This document shows positions 18,922-28,646 of a stretch of DNA of 64,000 nt, piece by piece (the first letter of the stretch is position 1; each line of letters begins with the position of its first letter). Below the pieces are notes generated by a model. That model was not told the DNA's origin, ran no database searches, and was given only the letters and a program-made list of their open reading frames with translations. The translations under genes and the position numbers were made by a program. Origin of the DNA: JAMXLO01 sp963850535 (lineage in GTDB: Bacteria > Pseudomonadota > Alphaproteobacteria > Acetobacterales > Acetobacteraceae); the NCBI GenBank assembly GCA_963850535.1, contig CAWKMC010000001.1, forward strand, positions 1 through 64,000, read 5' to 3'.

Positions 18922-20343
18922 ATGGCGGCAGTAACGGCACAACGCGAACTGGCGAACTCGCTGTTTGATCAGCTTCGTCGTGACGGGCTCGACGAGCCGG
19001 GTGTGTCGCGCGATCCGTACGGTGCGGGCGAACAGCGCGCACACGCGACGGTAGCAGCAGCGGCACGTCAGCTTGGCTTGCAGATCGAAGGGGATGCGGC
19101 CGTCAACCTGTACATGACCCTTCGTGGCCGTGATGCCACAGCGAAGCGCGTCATCGTTGGATCGCATCTCAACTCCGTGCCGCACGGTGGCAACTTTGAT
19201 GGAGCCGCCGGTGTGGTGGCGGGACTGGTCGCCGTCGCGGCATTGCAGCAGGCAGGTATCACGCTCGATCGCGACCTGACGGTAATGGGGATCCGCGCCG
19301 AGGAGAGCATCTGGTTCCAGGTTTCTTACATTGGCAGCCGCGGTGCACTCGGCGCGCTGCCGGATGGCGCTCTGGACGTGCGTCGCATCGACACCGGCCG
19401 CGCACTGGCGGAACATATCGCGGAGTGCGGTGGCGATCCGGATGCGCTGCAGAACCGCGTGCGCTTCTTCGATCCTGCGCGCATTGCGGCCTATCTGGAG
19501 CTACATATCGAGCAGGCCCCAAGTTTGGTCGAAGCGGGACGTCCGGTGGCGATCTGCACCGGCATTCCCGGAAACTTCCGCTACCCCAATGTACGGATCG
19601 AGGGCAGCCACGACCATGTCGGCCTGCCGCGCCGCTTCCGCCGCGACGCTGCAATAGCCGGCGCCGAGTTCGCCATGGCGCTCGATCATCTATGGGAGGA
19701 GTACGACGCGAAAGCTGTGCTGATGGCATGCACGATCGGCCGTTTCCACACCGATGTGGCCGCGCACGGGCTGACCATCGTGCCCGGCGCATTTCACTTC
19801 AGCCTCGATGTTCGTGCCTATGACGAAGCCGTCTTGGTCGAATTGGATCGCCAGGTGGATGCGATTATCGCCGGCATCGAACAGCGACGGGGCGTGCGTT
19901 TTCATCGTGGATCGAAGGCGCGCGCAGCGGTCGGAGCGGTTGACGCGTCCATTAAGTCCGACCTGGAGCGCTGCGCCGACAGGTTGCGCATTCCAGTGCT
20001 GCAACTCGGCAGCCCTGCATCGCACGACGCGGCCGCGTTCGCCGCCGCCGGCGTGCCAATGGGCATGATCTTTGTGCGCAACGAGAACGGCAGCCACAAT
20101 CCACGTGAGGCCATGGCGTTGGACGACTTCATGGCCGGCGCCACGCTGTTGACGCAGTACCTCAGCGACCTCCTACGCCGGGCGGTAATTCAGCCCTCGC
20201 AGCTGCTGTCCCCGCGCGCCTCTATCGGCTATCAGTCATCGAACGCAATCTCGACGAGCCTGCTGCATGAGCCGCCAACCACCTGGCCGACGCGCCGATT
20301 ATCGTTGGTTCCACGCCATCACGACGCGTTGGATGGACAATGA
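18922..20343 (+). CDS. M20-family Zn-dependent amidohydrolase (HyuC/allantoate amidohydrolase type)
   Basis: This resembles N-carbamoyl-L-amino-acid hydrolase, allantoate amidohydrolase and beta-ureidopropionase. Metal-site motifs are present: GSHLNSVPHGGNFDGAAG (His and Asp), EESIWF (Glu pair), LELHIEQ and GSHNPREAM. Homologues usually end shortly after the last motif, near 410-420 residues. This one has a tail of about 50 more residues that overlaps the next gene by 77 bases, so the last part may be spurious, from a lost stop or indel near 20180. The substrate may be a ureide or N-carbamoyl amino acid; a nearby amidase supports nitrogen-compound catabolism. Confidence 0.83.
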   Translation: MAAVTAQRELANSLFDQLRRDGLDEPGVSRDPYGAGEQRAHATVAAAARQLGLQIEGDAAVNLYMTLRGRDATAKRVIVGSHLNSVPHGGNFDGAAGVVAGLVAVAALQQAGITLDRDLTVMGIRAEESIWFQVSYIGSRGALGALPDGALDVRRIDTGRALAEHIAECGGDPDALQNRVRFFDPARIAAYLELHIEQAPSLVEAGRPVAICTGIPGNFRYPNVRIEGSHDHVGLPRRFRRDAAIAGAEFAMALDHLWEEYDAKAVLMACTIGRFHTDVAAHGLTIVPGAFHFSLDVRAYDEAVLVELDRQVDAIIAGIEQRRGVRFHRGSKARAAVGAVDASIKSDLERCADRLRIPVLQLGSPASHDAAAFAAAGVPMGMIFVRNENGSHNPREAMALDDFMAGATLLTQYLSDLLRRAVIQPSQLLSPRASIGYQSSNAISTSLLHEPPTTWPTRRLSLVPRHHDALDGQ

Positions 20344-20701
20344 CGTGTTTCAGCACGTGAACAACGTCAACTACTTCTCCTTCTTCGATACCGCAGTGAC
20401 GTACTTCGAGATGACGAATGGCGTAGTGGACTTGCTGGAAGGTCCGGTTCACTGCGTCGTAGCCGAGGTCATGTGCCGCTATCACAGCTCGGTGGCATTT
20501 CCCGATCGCATTGCCGTCGGCATCCGGGTGGCGCGCATCGGCAGCAGTTCGGTGCGCTACGAAATCGGCGTGTTTCGCAACGACGACGATGTGGCGGCGG
20601 CGGAGGGCTACTTCGTCCACGTCTTCGTCGATCGCGCGACGCAGCGGCCGGTGCCGGTGCCGGAGGCGTCCAGGACGGTGCTGCAAGGCATCGCTTCCTG
20701 A
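20267..20701 (+). CDS. Acyl-CoA thioesterase, 4HBT hotdog family
   Basis: This is a single hotdog-domain protein of 144 residues. The diagnostic segment TTRWMDNDVFQHVNNVNYFS contains the catalytic Asp of 4-hydroxybenzoyl-CoA/YbgC-type thioesterases, followed by FFDTAVTYFE. It probably hydrolyses a short or aromatic acyl-CoA in the cytoplasm. Its start lies within the 3' tail of the preceding amidohydrolase frame and has only a weak ribosome site, which again suggests that the upstream frame is over-extended. Confidence 0.88.
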   Translation: MSRQPPGRRADYRWFHAITTRWMDNDVFQHVNNVNYFSFFDTAVTYFEMTNGVVDLLEGPVHCVVAEVMCRYHSSVAFPDRIAVGIRVARIGSSSVRYEIGVFRNDDDVAAAEGYFVHVFVDRATQRPVPVPEASRTVLQGIAS

Positions 20702-20707
20702 CCATGC

Positions 20708-20760
20708 TTGCGAGCGCAGCTAACTCGGCGCCGCCAGGGATTGCTTCGCTGCGCTCGCAA
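20708..20760. repeat. Intergenic inverted repeat (GAGCGCAGC / GCTGCGCTC type)
   Basis: A perfect 13-base inverted repeat (TTGCGAGCGCAGC and GCTGCGCTCGCAA) is separated by 27 bases, starting a few bases after the thioesterase stop. The right half, reading GGATTGCTTCGCTGCGCTCG, is a form commonly scattered in proteobacterial genomes. It may end the upstream transcript. Confidence 0.7.
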
Positions 20761-20793
20761 TGACAGCGTGGTCATATCGAGCAGGAGGAAGCC

Positions 20794-21576
20794 ATGGATC
20801 TGGGATTAAAGGGGAGGAAAGCCATTGTGTGTGCGGCGAGCAAGGGGCTTGGCCGCGCCTGCGCCATGTCGCTCGCACGCGAGGGCGTTGACGTGGTAAT
20901 CACCGCCCGTACCGCGGCCGATCTGGAAAGGACCGCCGATGAGATCCGCAAGGAGACCGGTGCGAAGGTGACGCCGGTCGCCGGCGACATCACCACGGAT
21001 GCCGGCCGCGCCGCGGCGCTCGCCGCCTGCCCCGCACCAGACATTCTGATCAACAACGCCGGCGGCCCCCCGCGGGGCGATTTTCGCGATTGGGGACGCG
21101 ACGACTGGATCAAGGCGGTCGATGCAAACATGCTGACGCCGATCCTGCTCATCAAAGCTGTGGTCGATGGCATGATCGAGCGCAAATTCGGTCGCATCGT
21201 CAACATCACGTCCGCGTCGGTGAAGTCGCCGATCCCGGAACTCGGCATGAGCAACGGCGCGCGCGCCGGTCTTACCGGCTTCGTCGCGGGAACCGCGCGG
21301 CAGATCGCCAAGCACAACGTGATCATCAACAACATCCTGCCGGGCCCGTTCCTCACGGACCGACTGCGCAGCGGCTTTGCCGAAGCGGCCCGCGCGTCCA
21401 ACCGGCCAGTCGACGAGCTCGTGCAGGAGCGGATGAAGGGCAATCCAGCCGGCCGTGCCGGTGATCCGGCCGAGTTCGGTGACGCCTGTGCCTTCCTGTG
21501 TTCGGCCAAGATCAGCTTCATCGTCGGGCAGAACCTGCTGCTTGATGGTGGCGCGTTCAATTCATCGAGCACATGA
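20794..21576 (+). CDS. SDR-family oxidoreductase
   Basis: This short-chain dehydrogenase has 260 residues. It shows AASKGLGRACAMSLA as the nucleotide-binding turn, INNAGG, and ITSASVKSPIPELGMSNGAR, where the usual Tyr of YxxxK is replaced in the visible alignment (MSNGARAG). Such non-canonical SDRs with an SNGAR motif are frequently annotated as 3-oxoacyl-ACP reductase-like. A GGAGGAAG site precedes the ATG. Its stop overlaps the amidase start by four bases (ATGA), so they are co-translated. Confidence 0.85.
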   Translation: MDLGLKGRKAIVCAASKGLGRACAMSLAREGVDVVITARTAADLERTADEIRKETGAKVTPVAGDITTDAGRAAALAACPAPDILINNAGGPPRGDFRDWGRDDWIKAVDANMLTPILLIKAVVDGMIERKFGRIVNITSASVKSPIPELGMSNGARAGLTGFVAGTARQIAKHNVIINNILPGPFLTDRLRSGFAEAARASNRPVDELVQERMKGNPAGRAGDPAEFGDACAFLCSAKISFIVGQNLLLDGGAFNSSST

Positions 21577-23021
21577 CCGACCCAACCTTCCTGCCGGCAT
21601 GGCGCCTCGCAGAACTGATCCGCGGCGGCGCCTTCTCCTGCCTGGAACTTCTCGACCACTGCATTGCTCGGATCGAGCGGCTCGACAGCAAGACCAACGC
21701 CGTGGTGGTGCGCGATTTCGACCGCGCCCGCGAGCGCGCACGCCTGCTCGATCGGCAACGCAAGGAAGGCCGCGCGACGCCGTTGTTCGGCGTGCCGATG
21801 ACGGTGAAGGAGAGCTTCAACCTGAAAGGTCACCCGACCACGTGGGGCTACGAGCAGCAGCGCAACAGCGCCGCGCACGAGGATGCGCTGGCGGTGCAAC
21901 GCCTGACAGCAGCGGGCGCCGTGGTATTCGGCAAGACCAATGTGCCGGTCAGCCTCGCTGACTGGCAGAGCTTCAATCCGGTGTACGGCACGACGTCCAA
22001 TCCCTGGAATCTGGCGCATACGCCGGGTGGCTCGTCCGGTGGCAGCGCCGCGGCGGTAGCGGCGGGGTTTTCGGCACTCGAAATCGGCAGCGACATCGGC
22101 GGGTCGATCCGGGTGCCGGCGCACTATTGCGGCGTGTTCGGCCACAAGCCGAGTTGGGGACTGTGCTCGGGTCGTGGCCAGTCGTTGATACCGATCGCCG
22201 GAATGACAGACATTGCGGTGATCGGACCGCTGGCGCGTTCGGCGCGAGATCTGTCGCTGGCGCTCGACACCATCGCTGGCGCCGACCCGGTTCAGGACGT
22301 CGGCTATATCACGCTGCCGGCGCCGCGCGCGCTGCGTCTTTCCGACCTGCGCATCGCAGTATGGTCGAGCGAGCCAGGCCAGGAGACGGACACGGAAACG
22401 ACGGCGCTCATAGACGCGCTGGCCGAGTTCCTGGAACGGGAAGGTGCAACGGTCAGCCGCACCGCGAGGCCTGAGTTCCATGTTACGGAGGCGTTCCATC
22501 TCTACGTGCGCCTACTGGCGGCCGCGCTCAGCGCTCGCTTCACCGACGAGTTCCTGGCGAAAATGCGCGACGCCAAGTCCAGGCGGGCTGCAGACGACAT
22601 GACTGCCGATGCGATCTTCGAGCGCACGGTAGACATGACCCATCGCGAGTGGCTGCATCTGAATGAGCACCGCTTCAAGATCCGCCGTATTTGGGGTCAG
22701 TTCTTCCGCGACTGGGACGTGCTGCTGTGCCCGGTGATCAGCACCCCGGCGCTGCCGCACATGCAGCAGGGGGAGACGTGGGAACGACAGGTCACGGTCA
22801 ACGGCCGCACCATACCCTATAACGAAATGCTGTTCTGGCCCGGCATCACTTGTGGATTCCATCTACCGGCAAGCGTCGCACCGATCGGCATGAGCAGGTC
22901 CGACCTGCCGATCGGCGTGCAAATCGTCGGCCCATTCCATGGCGATCGCACTACCCTCCACGTCGCCAAATTGCTGGAGCAGCACTGGCGCAGCTTCGTG
23001 CCGCCTTCAGGTTGGCAATGA
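21573..23021 (+). CDS. Amidase (amidase-signature family)
   Basis: This is a 482-residue amidase-signature hydrolase with the complete Ser-cisSer-Lys triad context: Lys in VPMTVKESFN, cis-Ser in TPGGSSGGSAAAVAAG and the nucleophile Ser in GSDIGGSIRVPA. It hydrolyses an amide in the cytoplasm; the substrate is unknown. It is coupled to the upstream SDR by an ATGA overlap. The binding-protein gene downstream could deliver a related peptide-like or amide substrate, which is inference only. Confidence 0.92.
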   Translation: MTDPTFLPAWRLAELIRGGAFSCLELLDHCIARIERLDSKTNAVVVRDFDRARERARLLDRQRKEGRATPLFGVPMTVKESFNLKGHPTTWGYEQQRNSAAHEDALAVQRLTAAGAVVFGKTNVPVSLADWQSFNPVYGTTSNPWNLAHTPGGSSGGSAAAVAAGFSALEIGSDIGGSIRVPAHYCGVFGHKPSWGLCSGRGQSLIPIAGMTDIAVIGPLARSARDLSLALDTIAGADPVQDVGYITLPAPRALRLSDLRIAVWSSEPGQETDTETTALIDALAEFLEREGATVSRTARPEFHVTEAFHLYVRLLAAALSARFTDEFLAKMRDAKSRRAADDMTADAIFERTVDMTHREWLHLNEHRFKIRRIWGQFFRDWDVLLCPVISTPALPHMQQGETWERQVTVNGRTIPYNEMLFWPGITCGFHLPASVAPIGMSRSDLPIGVQIVGPFHGDRTTLHVAKLLEQHWRSFVPPSGWQ

Positions 23022-23083
23022 GGTCGGCCGTTTCAAAGGACAACGAACGGCTCTAGGGTTGCGCAAGCGCGACGGAGACCGAC

Positions 23084-24602
23084 ATGCGCAACGTCTTGGC
23101 CGGTGCCGTTCTGGCAGGAGCTCTTGCGGCAGTCAGTGTTCCTGCACTGGGGCAGAAATCAGTCGACACGCTGCGCATCACCTGGCGCGATGCCGTTCCC
23201 GACATCACGCCATACTACAACCAGCTGCGCGCCGGTGTCGTCATTGGACATCAGATATGGGATTCACTGGTCTACCGCGATCCGGAGACATTCCAGATCA
23301 AGCCGCTGCTGGCTGAATCCTACAAGTGGGTTGACGAGACAACGCTGGAATTCACCCTGCGCAACAATGTGACGTTCCATAATGGCGACAAGCTGACGGC
23401 CGACGATGTCGCATACACGATCAATACCATCGTTGCCGACAAGCAGGTCTCGATCCCCAGCAACTATGCCTACCTCGACCACGCGACCAAGGTGGACGAC
23501 ACGCATGTGCGCATCGAGCTGAAGCGCGTGTTTCCTGCTGCGCTCGACTACATGGCGCTGACGCTGTACATCATGCCGAAGACGTATCGTGAAAAGGTAG
23601 GGCCGCAGGAATACTCGCAGCACCCAGTTGCGGCCGGCCCCTATAAGGTGACGAAGATAAACGGCGTCACCGAAGTCGATCTGGAACGCTACGACGGCTA
23701 TTTTCCTGACAGTCCGAAAGGCAAGCCGGCGATCGGCAAGATCGTTATTCGCGCAGTGCCGGATGCAGCGACCGAGATGGCCGAACTGCTCGGCGGCCGT
23801 GCCGACTGGATCTGGAAATTCAGCCCCGACCAATTCGACGACGTTGCCCGCATGCCCAACTTGCAGGCGACTCGCGCTGAATCGATGCGCGTCGAGTATC
23901 TGAGCATGGATGCGGCCGGACGCGCTGGCGCTGACAGTCCGCTGACCAAAGAGAAGGTGCGGCAGGCGATCGCCATCGCCATCGATCGGCCCACCATGGC
24001 GAAGCAGCTTATGCGGGGCGGGTCACGCGCGATCGACACACCCTGCTATCCAACACAATTCGGCTGCGACACCGGTGCCGCAGTGCACTATCCTTACGAT
24101 CCAGGGAAGGCAAAGCATTTGCTCGCCGACGCCGGTTATCCCAACGGCTTCGACACCGAACTCGTGACCTACGAACTGCCGCAATGGGCAGGTGCCGTGC
24201 AAGTTTACCTGAAGGCCATCGGGGGTCAACGCGAAGATCACCGAGCTGCAGGTTGCTGGCGTCGTGCAGCGTTCGCTTGCCGGGCAGAACCCGCTGGAGC
24301 TGGGCTCATGGGGCAGCTACTCGGTGAATGATGTGTCCGCCATTCTGCCGAACTTCTTCACCTTCACGGGCAACGACTACACGCGTGACCCGGAGATCAG
24401 GAAGCTGGTGCAGCAAGGGAGTGCGACCGTCGATGCGGACCAACGGCGCAAGGCGTATAGCACAGCGATCAAGCTGATCACGAATAAGGCCTCATGGCTG
24501 CCGATCTTCACTCACGCGGTGACCTATGGCTATTCGAAGCAGCTGAACTTCAAGCCGTATCCGGACGAGCTGCCACGCTTCTTTCTCAGCAGTTGGAAGT
24601 AG
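23084..24602 (+). CDS. ABC transporter substrate-binding protein, family 5 (single-base frameshift)
   Basis: This is a periplasmic dipeptide/oligopeptide/nickel-type binding protein (SBP_bac_5). It has a signal peptide (residues 1-23, ending ALGQ), then LAESYKWVDETTLEFTLRNN and HNGDKLTADDVAYTI, both classic for the family. The frame breaks at the five-G run 24221-24225: with four Gs it continues as VNAKITELQVAGVVQRSLAG to a stop at 24602, giving 505 residues. This homopolymer difference is the clearest indel in the window. No permease or ATPase genes lie beside it, so its transporter partners are elsewhere. Confidence 0.88.
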
Positions 24603-24669
24603 CGGCATTGTGTTTGGCGGAGACGTGACCGCGCCATAGGATGCGACCCCGCGCAAACGGGAGGAAAGC

Positions 24670-25867
24670 ATGGACAACAAGACCGGCGCGACCAGGCGCG
24701 CGTTCGTCGGCGGAATCGCGGCCTCTGCGCTGGCGCCAGCTGCTGCGCTTGCGCAACAGCCGAGTGCCGCAACCGGCACGCCGCCATCGGTGATCACCAA
24801 TCCGCCACGTCAATGGGGATGGCACGCGCCACCGGACATTTACCCTGATCCCGATGTGATCGTGATCGATCCTTCGTTCGCCGCGCTGCGCGTCGGCAAC
24901 AATCCAATCCGTCGCATTGCCACGGGCTTCACCTGGGCGGAGGGCCCCGCCTGGTCGGCTGAGGGCCAGTACTTCGTGTTCAGCGATGTGGTGGGCAATA
25001 CGCAATACCGCGTGCTCTGGGATAACCTGCGGGTCACGCCATTCCGCAAGCCATCGAACAACAGCAACGGCAACTCGTTCGATTTCCAGGGGCGGCAACT
25101 TTCAACGGAGGACTTTTTCCGCCGCGTGGTCCGCTGGGAGCACGATGGCACGATGACGGTGATCGCCGATCAGTTCGACGGCAAGCCGCTGAACTCACCG
25201 AACGACCTGGTACCCCACCCCGACGGCAGCATCTGGTTCACCGACCCGCCATACGGCGATCAGCTGGCCGAGGGCCATCCGGACGAGGCAGGCGGTTCCG
25301 CCAATCCGCAAGGCAAGCTCAATCCGCGGATCGGCGCGCCGAACGCGGGCGCGATGGGTGGGGCCAAGCGGGAATTGCCGAACGCGGTGTATCGCTGGGA
25401 CGCGAATGGACGGCTCGACCAGGTGATAACCGAGGAACAACTCAAAAATCCCAACGGCATCTGCTTCGCGCCAGACTACAAGAACTCTGTACGTGATCAG
25501 CACCAGCAGGGGACCAGGGGATACCCACTCGGGCGGAACACGTACTATCCATGCATTTGATGTGCAGGGAAACAAGGTCGCAAATGGCCACGAATTCCTC
25601 GACATGACAGTGGATGGCGTGCATTGCGGGCCCGATGGCATGCGCGCCGATGTGTTCGGCAATCTTTGGTGCAGCTCCAATGCGCCCCTCGGCTATGCAG
25701 GGGTGCTGGTCTATAACCCGCAAGGCAAGCTGATTGGACGTATCCGACTGCCGGAGGTGTGCGCCAATCTGAGTTTCGGCGGCCCGAAGCGAAATCAGTT
25801 GCTGATGACGGCTTCCCAGTCGATCTATCTGCTACAGGTAAACACGCAGGGCGCTGCGCCGGGGTAG
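24670..25867 (+). CDS. SMP-30/gluconolactonase-like protein with Tat-type signal (single-base frameshift)
   Basis: This is a six-bladed beta-propeller lactonase (SGL family). The N-terminus has a twin-arginine-like signal (TRRAFVGG followed by a hydrophobic Ala-rich stretch), suggesting folded export. Family motifs include TWAEGPAWSAEGQYFVFSD, LNSPNDLVPHPDGSIWFTDP and, after the break, HCGPDGMRADVFGNLW. The frame shifts near 25488-25492, where one extra base separates the Asn codon from LYVISTSRGPGD. Correction gives 398 residues. It probably hydrolyses a sugar lactone or similar ester in the periplasm, with metal ligands in the propeller centre. Confidence 0.85.
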
Positions 25868-25871
25868 CAAC

Positions 25872-26279
25872 TTACGGCAGGCGCAGCGCCATCTCGCCCT
25901 TGAACGCGTGGATCAGCTGCCGGCGCTGGAAGCGCCAGCCCGCCGGCTGCTTCACCAGTTCATCGTCATATACACCACAGACCGATGGCAACGGCCCGTT
26001 CGCGCCTTCAACCATCACCAGGTAATTGGACCGCGCACTCGCCCGTATTCCAGCACAGTCGATAATGCTGTTCATAACATAGTGGACGCGGCGCGGTGAC
26101 GGTGGAACGGATTGCTGCAGCCAGGTGGTAATATCCCTGGGTCCTTTTGCGGTGCGATACGGTGCGATCCACTCGCCGTCATCGCTGAACAATGCGCCCA
26201 GTTCGGCAAAGCGCCCTTCATCCATGTAAAAGCAGTAGCGATGCAGCAGCTCGCGGATGGCGTCCTTGTCCTCAAGCAT
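25872..26279 (-). CDS. SnoaL-like / NTF2-fold protein
   Basis: This is a small cone-fold protein of the SnoaL_4 type, related to ring-hydroxylating dioxygenase beta subunits. It shows AIRELLHRYCFYMDEGRFAE at the N-terminus, LFSDDGEW, and a C-terminal WRFQRRQLIHAFK. The ATG at 26279 overlaps the end of pdxA by eight bases and starts at the conserved first helix (135 residues). A longer in-frame start at 26324 would run deeper into pdxA. Function unknown; the fold hosts isomerases, dehydratases and non-catalytic subunits. Confidence 0.8.
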   Translation of the reverse strand: MLEDKDAIRELLHRYCFYMDEGRFAELGALFSDDGEWIAPYRTAKGPRDITTWLQQSVPPSPRRVHYVMNSIIDCAGIRASARSNYLVMVEGANGPLPSVCGVYDDELVKQPAGWRFQRRQLIHAFKGEMALRLP

Positions 26280-27256
26280 TGACGCGACGCTTTCCCAGTT
26301 CGGCGGCAAGTTGGAGGGCGGCAATCAGACTCGCAGGATCGGCAATGCCTTTGCCCGCGATGTCATACGCCGTGCCATGGTCGGGCGACGTACGCACGAT
26401 CGGCAGCCCAAGCGTGACGTTGACCCCGCGATCCATGTCGAGCGTCTTCAGCGGGATCAGCGCCTGGTCATGGTACATGCAGATTGCCGCATCATAGCGG
26501 CTGCGCGCCCTCGCGGTGAACATCGTATCCGGTGGCCAGGGCCCCGATACATCGATGCCAGCCGCGCGCAGTGTGTCAATCGCGGGTCCGATGATCGTAG
26601 CTCTCCTCGTCGCCGAGTGCGCCCTGCTCTCCCGCATGCGGATTCAGTCCGGCGATGGCAAGGCGCGGCCGCGCAATACCGAACTCGCGCTGCAATGCCT
26701 GCTCGGTGGTTTGCGTCGCCGCGACAATCGCCTCGGTGGTCAGCATGGCGATCGAGTTTCGCAGCGAAGCGTGCACCGTCACCGGGACGACGCGCAGTTC
26801 GGGGCTGGCCAGCATCATGATCTGCCGACCGGTCGCGCCGGTCAGCGCGGCGAGGAATTCGGTATGGCCAGGATAGGCAAATCCGGCGCCGTACAGTGCG
26901 GCCTTGTTGATCGGGTTGGTGACCATGCCGCTCGCCTCGCCTTTCAGGCACAGCGCAGCAGCGCGCTCGATTGAATGAACCACGGCCTTCGCATTCGCTG
27001 CATCGGGATGACCCGGCTTCGGCGCGGCGGGAAGGCTGATCGGCAGCACCGGCAATGCTTCGGCGAAAGCGGCGCAGGCGGCTTCGGCTGATGCAACCTG
27101 CTGGATCGGCACATCGCCGCCGAGAGCGGCAAGCCTGCGCGGATCGTCCAAAGCGACAAAGCAAGGTCCATTGCGGCGCAATGCCTGCCAAGCGCGCAAG
27201 GTCAGTTCGCCGCCAATACCGGCGGGGTCACCCATCGTAAGGGCGAGCGGTTTCAT
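26272..27256 (-). CDS. pdxA: 4-hydroxythreonine-4-phosphate dehydrogenase PdxA (single-base frameshift)
   Basis: PdxA oxidises 4-phosphohydroxy-L-threonine in DXP-dependent pyridoxal phosphate synthesis. Visible landmarks are LTMGDPAGIGGEL, GHTEFL, the metal-site NPHAGEQG and, in the shifted part, MYHDQALIPLK and GVNVTLGLPIVRTSPDHGTA. The break is near 26595-26605: removing one base joins GDEES to TIIGPAIDTL and yields 327 residues, the normal length. It sits three bases downstream of lpd on the same strand. With pdxH at 58.2 kb, two B6 genes are in the window. Confidence 0.88.
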
Positions 27257-27259
27257 ACC

Positions 27260-28642
27260 TCAGATATGCAGCGCGCGCCCACCCACCGCCAGAGCCGCTT
27301 CCTTCACAGCCTCTTCCAGCGTCGGGTGCGCATGACACGTCCGCGCCACGTCCTCGGCCGATGCGCCGAACTCGATGGCGGTCGTCAGTTCGGCGATCAA
27401 TGTGCCCGCGTCCGGTCCGATGATATGCGCCCCAAGCAGCCGATCGGTCGCTTTGTCGGCCAGCAGCTTCACGAAACCTTCGGTGTCGCCCATCGCACGG
27501 GCGCGGCCGTTGGCGGTGAACGGGAACTTGCCGACGTTGTAGGCGATGCCAGCTGCCTTCAGTTCCTCCTCGGTCTGGCCGACCGCCGCCACCTCGGGCC
27601 ATGTATAAACAACGCCCGGAATCGCTCCATAGTTCACGTGGCCAGCCTGGCCGGCAAGGATCTCGGCAACTGCCACGCCTTCGTCTTCCGCCTTATGCGC
27701 CAGCATAGGCCCGGCGATCGCATCACCGATCGCGTAAATGCCGGGGACGTTGGTGGCATAATGCCCATCCGTCTTGATCCGTCCGCGCTCGTCCAGCTCG
27801 ACGCCAGCGCCCGTGCCGTTGGTATATGGCCTCCGCCCGATCGACAGCAGCACGACGTCTGCTTTCAACTCTTCCGCCGCACCACCCGCCGCCGGTTCGA
27901 TGGTCAACGTGACCCCATCATTGCCCTTGCGCGCGCCTGTCACTTTCGTGCCGAGGCGGAACTTCATGCCCTGACGTGCCAGTATGCGTTCGAACGACTT
28001 GGAGATTTCCGCGTCCATTGTCGGGACGATGCGATCGAGGAATTCCACCACGGTCACGTTTGCACCCAGGCGACGCCACACGCTGCCTAGTTCAAGCCCG
28101 ATATAGCCGCCACCGATCACCACGAGATGGCCTGGTACCTGGTCGAGCTCTAGCCCGCCGGTCGAGGTAACGATCTGCTTTTCGTCCACGTCGATCCCCG
28201 GCAGCGGCACGCTTTCAGACCCCGTGGCGAGAACGATGTGCTTCGCCTCGTAGGATGTGCCGTCAACATCCACTTTGCCGGGCGCCGTGATGCGCCCTGT
28301 ACCCTTGAGCCAGGTCACCTTGTTCTTGCGAAACAGGAACTCCACGCCCTTGACGTTGGCGCTGACAACTTCGGCCTTCCGCGCTTGCATACGCGCGAGG
28401 TCAAATTTCACGCCATCGACCAACACACCGTGCTGCTTCAGTGCGTGCGTCGCGTGGTGGAACTCCTCGGATGACTGCAGCAGCGCCTTCGATGGAATGC
28501 AGCCGATGTTGAGGCACGTCCCACCCAACGTGGCACGCTTTTCCACGCAGGCCACCTTCATGCCAAGCTGTGCCGCACGAATGGCGCACACATACCCGCC
28601 TGGTCCAGAGCCGATGATGATAACGTCAAACGAGTCGGGCAT
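27260..28642 (-). CDS. lpd: Dihydrolipoyl dehydrogenase (E3)
   Basis: This is the FAD-dependent E3 that reoxidises dihydrolipoamide in 2-oxoacid dehydrogenase complexes. The 460-residue protein has the FAD motif IIIGSGPGGYVCA, redox cysteines Cys43 and Cys48 in GTCLNIGC, a second NAD-binding GGGYIGLELGS, and the C-terminal His-Glu motif HAHPTLEE (His439). It follows sucB by four bases on the - strand, so this copy serves the 2-oxoglutarate dehydrogenase complex. Confidence 0.96.
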   Translation of the reverse strand: MPDSFDVIIIGSGPGGYVCAIRAAQLGMKVACVEKRATLGGTCLNIGCIPSKALLQSSEEFHHATHALKQHGVLVDGVKFDLARMQARKAEVVSANVKGVEFLFRKNKVTWLKGTGRITAPGKVDVDGTSYEAKHIVLATGSESVPLPGIDVDEKQIVTSTGGLELDQVPGHLVVIGGGYIGLELGSVWRRLGANVTVVEFLDRIVPTMDAEISKSFERILARQGMKFRLGTKVTGARKGNDGVTLTIEPAAGGAAEELKADVVLLSIGRRPYTNGTGAGVELDERGRIKTDGHYATNVPGIYAIGDAIAGPMLAHKAEDEGVAVAEILAGQAGHVNYGAIPGVVYTWPEVAAVGQTEEELKAAGIAYNVGKFPFTANGRARAMGDTEGFVKLLADKATDRLLGAHIIGPDAGTLIAELTTAIEFGASAEDVARTCHAHPTLEEAVKEAALAVGGRALHI

Positions 28643-28646
28643 GATG

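Noticed and set aside
20772..22499. 575-codon - strand frame over the SDR and amidase genes
   Set aside because: Both + strand genes carry full catalytic motifs; the opposite frame has none.
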